The notes under the pieces are model-generated. The model was not told the DNA's origin. It saw only the letters and a list, made by a program, of their open reading frames with translations, and did no database searches. This document shows positions 61,826-64,000 of a stretch of 64,000 nucleotides of DNA, piece after piece. The position numbers and the translations under genes are program-made. Within the stretch, counting starts at the first letter, position 1, and each line of letters starts with the position of its first letter. Origin of the DNA: RH-AL1 sp964243435 (lineage in GTDB: Bacteria; Pseudomonadota; Alphaproteobacteria; Rhizobiales; Beijerinckiaceae); assembly GCA_964243435.1 (NCBI GenBank), contig CAXTFM010000004.1:7664-71663 (forward strand), written 5' to 3'.

Positions 61826-62665
61826 TCAGTTGCGCCGCTTCCCGTGATCTTCAAGGTACAAGGAGGCGACTTGGCGGTCGGCGTCGCTCGCGCTGCCCAT
61901 CGCCTCCTTGTAGCGCTCGAGGATCCAGCTTTCCTTGGCCTTATCGGTGACGCCGTCGCGGGCGAGCGACAGCCACATCAAACCCTTGGCGCGCTGTGCC
62001 GGAACGCCGTCGCAGCCATTGAACAGGAGTTGGCCCAACAACGCCTCCGAGGCGACGTGCCCCTTGTCGGCGGCGAGGTATAGCCAGCGTGCGGCTTGGC
62101 GGACATCCTTTGCCGTGCCCCGGCCGTCGAGGTACATGCGCGCGAGATTGTACTGCGCGTCGGCATCGCCGAAGGTCACCGCGGCGAAATGGAAAAGCTC
62201 CAGCGCGCGCTCGGGGTTCGGCACGATGCGCGTGCCATGGATGCCGCTGAGGTTGTAGGTACCGAGCGCGACGAACGAGTTGGACACGAACGGGATCGCG
62301 CGAGGGTCGACCTCGTCGTCGTAGTTGTCGAACACCTGTGAGAAATAGTCGAACGCCTTCGCGTCGTCGCGCGGAACGCCGTCGCCGGCCGCGTACATCT
62401 TCCCGAGCTTCCACTGGGCCAGCGGTTCGCCGCCGTCCGCCGCGTATTGCAGGGCGGCGAGCGCCGTGCGGGCGTGGCCGGCGCGCACCCCTTCGAGCCC
62501 CGCCCTCAGCGCCGCCCGCGCATTCTTGAAGCTCGGCGGCGATGCGTCGGACGACACCGGGGTGCCGTCGGAAGCCTGCGCGGGCACGCCGGCGAGGGCG
62601 AGCGCCGCGGCGAGGAGGCCTGCGCGAAGGCCGGAGTGCCGGAGATGGACGCTAGGTGTCGGCAT
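61826..62665 (-). CDS. exoR: ExoR-like periplasmic Sel1-repeat protein
   Basis: The 279-residue protein has a signal peptide (GLLAAALALAGVPAQA) and Sel1/TPR-like repeats: AQWKLGKMYAAGDGVPRDDA, then FGDADAQYNLARMYLDGRGT and HVASEALLGQLLFNG. Layout and length match rhizobial ExoR, the periplasmic inhibitor of the ChvG-ChvI two-component system controlling exopolysaccharide and flagella. No chvG/chvI or exo genes are in view, so another Sel1 protein is possible. Its start overlaps the 3' end of ilvD by 14 nt. Confidence 0.75.
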   Translation of the reverse strand: MPTPSVHLRHSGLRAGLLAAALALAGVPAQASDGTPVSSDASPPSFKNARAALRAGLEGVRAGHARTALAALQYAADGGEPLAQWKLGKMYAAGDGVPRDDAKAFDYFSQVFDNYDDEVDPRAIPFVSNSFVALGTYNLSGIHGTRIVPNPERALELFHFAAVTFGDADAQYNLARMYLDGRGTAKDVRQAARWLYLAADKGHVASEALLGQLLFNGCDGVPAQRAKGLMWLSLARDGVTDKAKESWILERYKEAMGSASDADRQVASLYLEDHGKRRN

Positions 62666-64000
62666 AGGCGTGCGTTTCGCCCTTCTGGCCGGGGTGGGTC
62701 ACGGCGCCGTTGAGCGCGGAGCCGACGGTCTGGGCGTAGCGCCAGATCGCCCCGGAGCCGAATTCGTGAGACCGCGGCGTCCAGGCCGCGCGGCGCCTCG
62801 CAAGCTCGTCCTCCTCGACGTGGAGGTCGATGGTGCCGGCCACCGCGTCGATGGAGATGACGTCGCCGTCGCGAACCAGGGCGATCGGACCACCCACCGC
62901 CGCTTCCGGCCCGACATGGCCGACGCACATGCCGCGCGTGGCGCCGGAAAAGCGCCCGTCGGTGATGAGCGCCACCTTGCCGCCCGTACCTTGCCCGTAA
63001 AGGGCGGCAGTGGTGGCCAGCATCTCGCGCATGCCGGGACCGCCGCGCGGTCCCTCGTAGCGTATCACGAAGACGCAGCCCTCGGCGTAGCGGCGCGCGC
63101 TGACCGCCTCGAAGCAGTCCTCCTCGCAATCGAAGCAGAAGGCCGGACCGGTAAAGCGCAACGCGTCGTCGGTCATGCCGGCGACCTTGACGATGCCACC
63201 TTCGGGGGCGAGGGAGCCCCTGAGCCCGACGACGCCGCCGGTCGGGGTGATCGGCGTGTTGGCTGGGCGCACCACGTCCTGGTGCGGGTTCCACTTCACC
63301 GATGCCATGTTCTCGGCGATGGTGCGTCCGGTCACGGTGAGGCAGCCGCCGTGGAGGAAGCCGTTGTCGAGCAGCGTCTTCATCAGGATGGGGATGCCGC
63401 CGGCCTCGAACATGTCCTTGGCGACGTAGCGACCGCCCGGCTTGAGGTCGGCGATGTAGGGCGTGCGCTTGAAGATCGCGGCGACGTCGAACAGGTCGAA
63501 CTTGATCCCGACCTCGTTGGCGATGGCGGGAAGGTGAAGCGCCGCGTTGGTCGACCCGCCCGAGGCGGCGACAACGGTTGCGGCGTTCTCCAAGGCTTCG
63601 CGGGTGACGATGTCGCGCGGGCGGATGTTGCGGGCGATAAGCTCCATCACCTGCTCGCCCGCTGTCATGCAGAAGCGGTCGCGGATCTCGTAAGGAGCCG
63701 GGGCGCCGGCGGAGTACGGCAGGGCAAGTCCGATCGCCTCCGAAACGGTCGCCATGGTGTTGGCGGTGAACTGCGCGCCGCAGGCCCCGGCGGAGGGACA
63801 GGCGACTTGCTCCAACTCGTCGAGGTCCTCGGACGACATGGCGCCGACGCTGTGCCTGCCGACTGCCTCGAACAGGTCCTGCACGGTGACGTCCTGTCCG
63901 CGGAACGAGCCGGGCAGGATGGAGCCACCGTAGATGAAGATGGAGGGCACGTTGAGGCGCACCATGGCCATCATCATGCCGGGCAGCGACTTGTCGCAGC
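62652..64000 (-). CDS. ilvD: Dihydroxy-acid dehydratase, 5' end outside the window
   Basis: At least 449 codons are present; the N-terminus lies beyond 64000. Motifs are CDKSLPGMMMAMVRL, the cluster cysteine in CPSAGACGAQFTANTM, VVAASGGSTNAALHLPA and DGRFSGATRGMCVGHVGPEA. The enzyme makes the 2-keto acids of valine, leucine and isoleucine synthesis and carries an Fe-S cluster. The stop overlaps the exoR-like start, so the two genes share a transcript end. Confidence 0.96.
   Translation of the reverse strand, partial: CDKSLPGMMMAMVRLNVPSIFIYGGSILPGSFRGQDVTVQDLFEAVGRHSVGAMSSEDLDELEQVACPSAGACGAQFTANTMATVSEAIGLALPYSAGAPAPYEIRDRFCMTAGEQVMELIARNIRPRDIVTREALENAATVVAASGGSTNAALHLPAIANEVGIKFDLFDVAAIFKRTPYIADLKPGGRYVAKDMFEAGGIPILMKTLLDNGFLHGGCLTVTGRTIAENMASVKWNPHQDVVRPANTPITPTGGVVGLRGSLAPEGGIVKVAGMTDDALRFTGPAFCFDCEEDCFEAVSARRYAEGCVFVIRYEGPRGGPGMREMLATTAALYGQGTGGKVALITDGRFSGATRGMCVGHVGPEAAVGGPIALVRDGDVISIDAVAGTIDLHVEEDELARRRAAWTPRSHEFGSGAIWRYAQTVGSALNGAVTHPGQKGETHAYADT

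Overview
The window is GC-rich and almost fully coding. It comes from a phototrophic alphaproteobacterium, probably of the Hyphomicrobiales (Rhizobiales) or a close relative. This rests on several things seen together: a light-harvesting LH1 operon, an HWE-type bacteriophytochrome kinase, an ExoR-like Sel1 protein, DUF1236, DUF2232 and DUF3035 proteins, the order rpsF-rpsR-DUF2232-rplI-dnaB, and the secDF-yajC cluster carrying homologues of the mitochondrial complex I assembly factors NDUFAF3 and NDUFAF6. No plasmid, prophage or CRISPR array is visible. The only mobile DNA is a decayed IS5-type transposase remnant.

Layout, 1-15.8 kb: a circularly permuted ATP-grasp protein (cut by the window edge) with a DUF2126 transglutaminase-like protein; Mog coupled to a tandem DUF1330 protein; an SDR; an EmrAB-type efflux pair with a divergent TetR regulator and a palindromic operator; RlmD; a D-2-hydroxyglutarate-dehydrogenase-like flavoenzyme; RarA; a ParA-type ATPase; and a periplasmic DegP/DegQ protease. 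15.9-18.4 kb holds the distal alpha operon rpsM-rpsK-rpoA-rplQ. 18.6-25.9 kb holds RsmD, RluB with a very long basic tail, TadA, IspH, PurD and MutL. 25.9-38.0 kb is a long run of minus-strand genes: two M16 peptidases, DUF3035, LspA, IleS, a glycosyltransferase-like protein, the NDUFAF6-like and NDUFAF3-like proteins, SecF, SecD and YajC. A DUF815 ATPase, a small unknown protein and DusA follow.

40.5-52.3 kb is more accessory: several small genes with sizeable non-coding gaps, an orphan substrate-binding protein, a polysaccharide flippase, PrmA, a bacteriophytochrome hybrid kinase, an HU-like protein with a lysine-rich tail, and a MarR regulator. 52.3-56.9 kb is the dnaB-rplI-DUF2232-rpsR-rpsF block plus tRNA-Glu. 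57-60.5 kb is again accessory: IS remnant, small membrane protein, degenerate CheY-like receiver, and the LH1 operon (pufQ-like, pufB, pufA) under a promoter overlapped by a perfect PpsR/CrtJ-type palindrome. The window ends with an esterase, the ExoR-like protein and the 3' part of ilvD.

The most notable biology is an LH1 antenna operon with no reaction-centre genes beside it. It has its own redox/light operator and lies within about 13 kb of a phytochrome kinase and an atypical receiver. Very short or 1-4 nt overlapping gene junctions (GTGA, ATGA, TGATG) are frequent and suggest widespread translational coupling.
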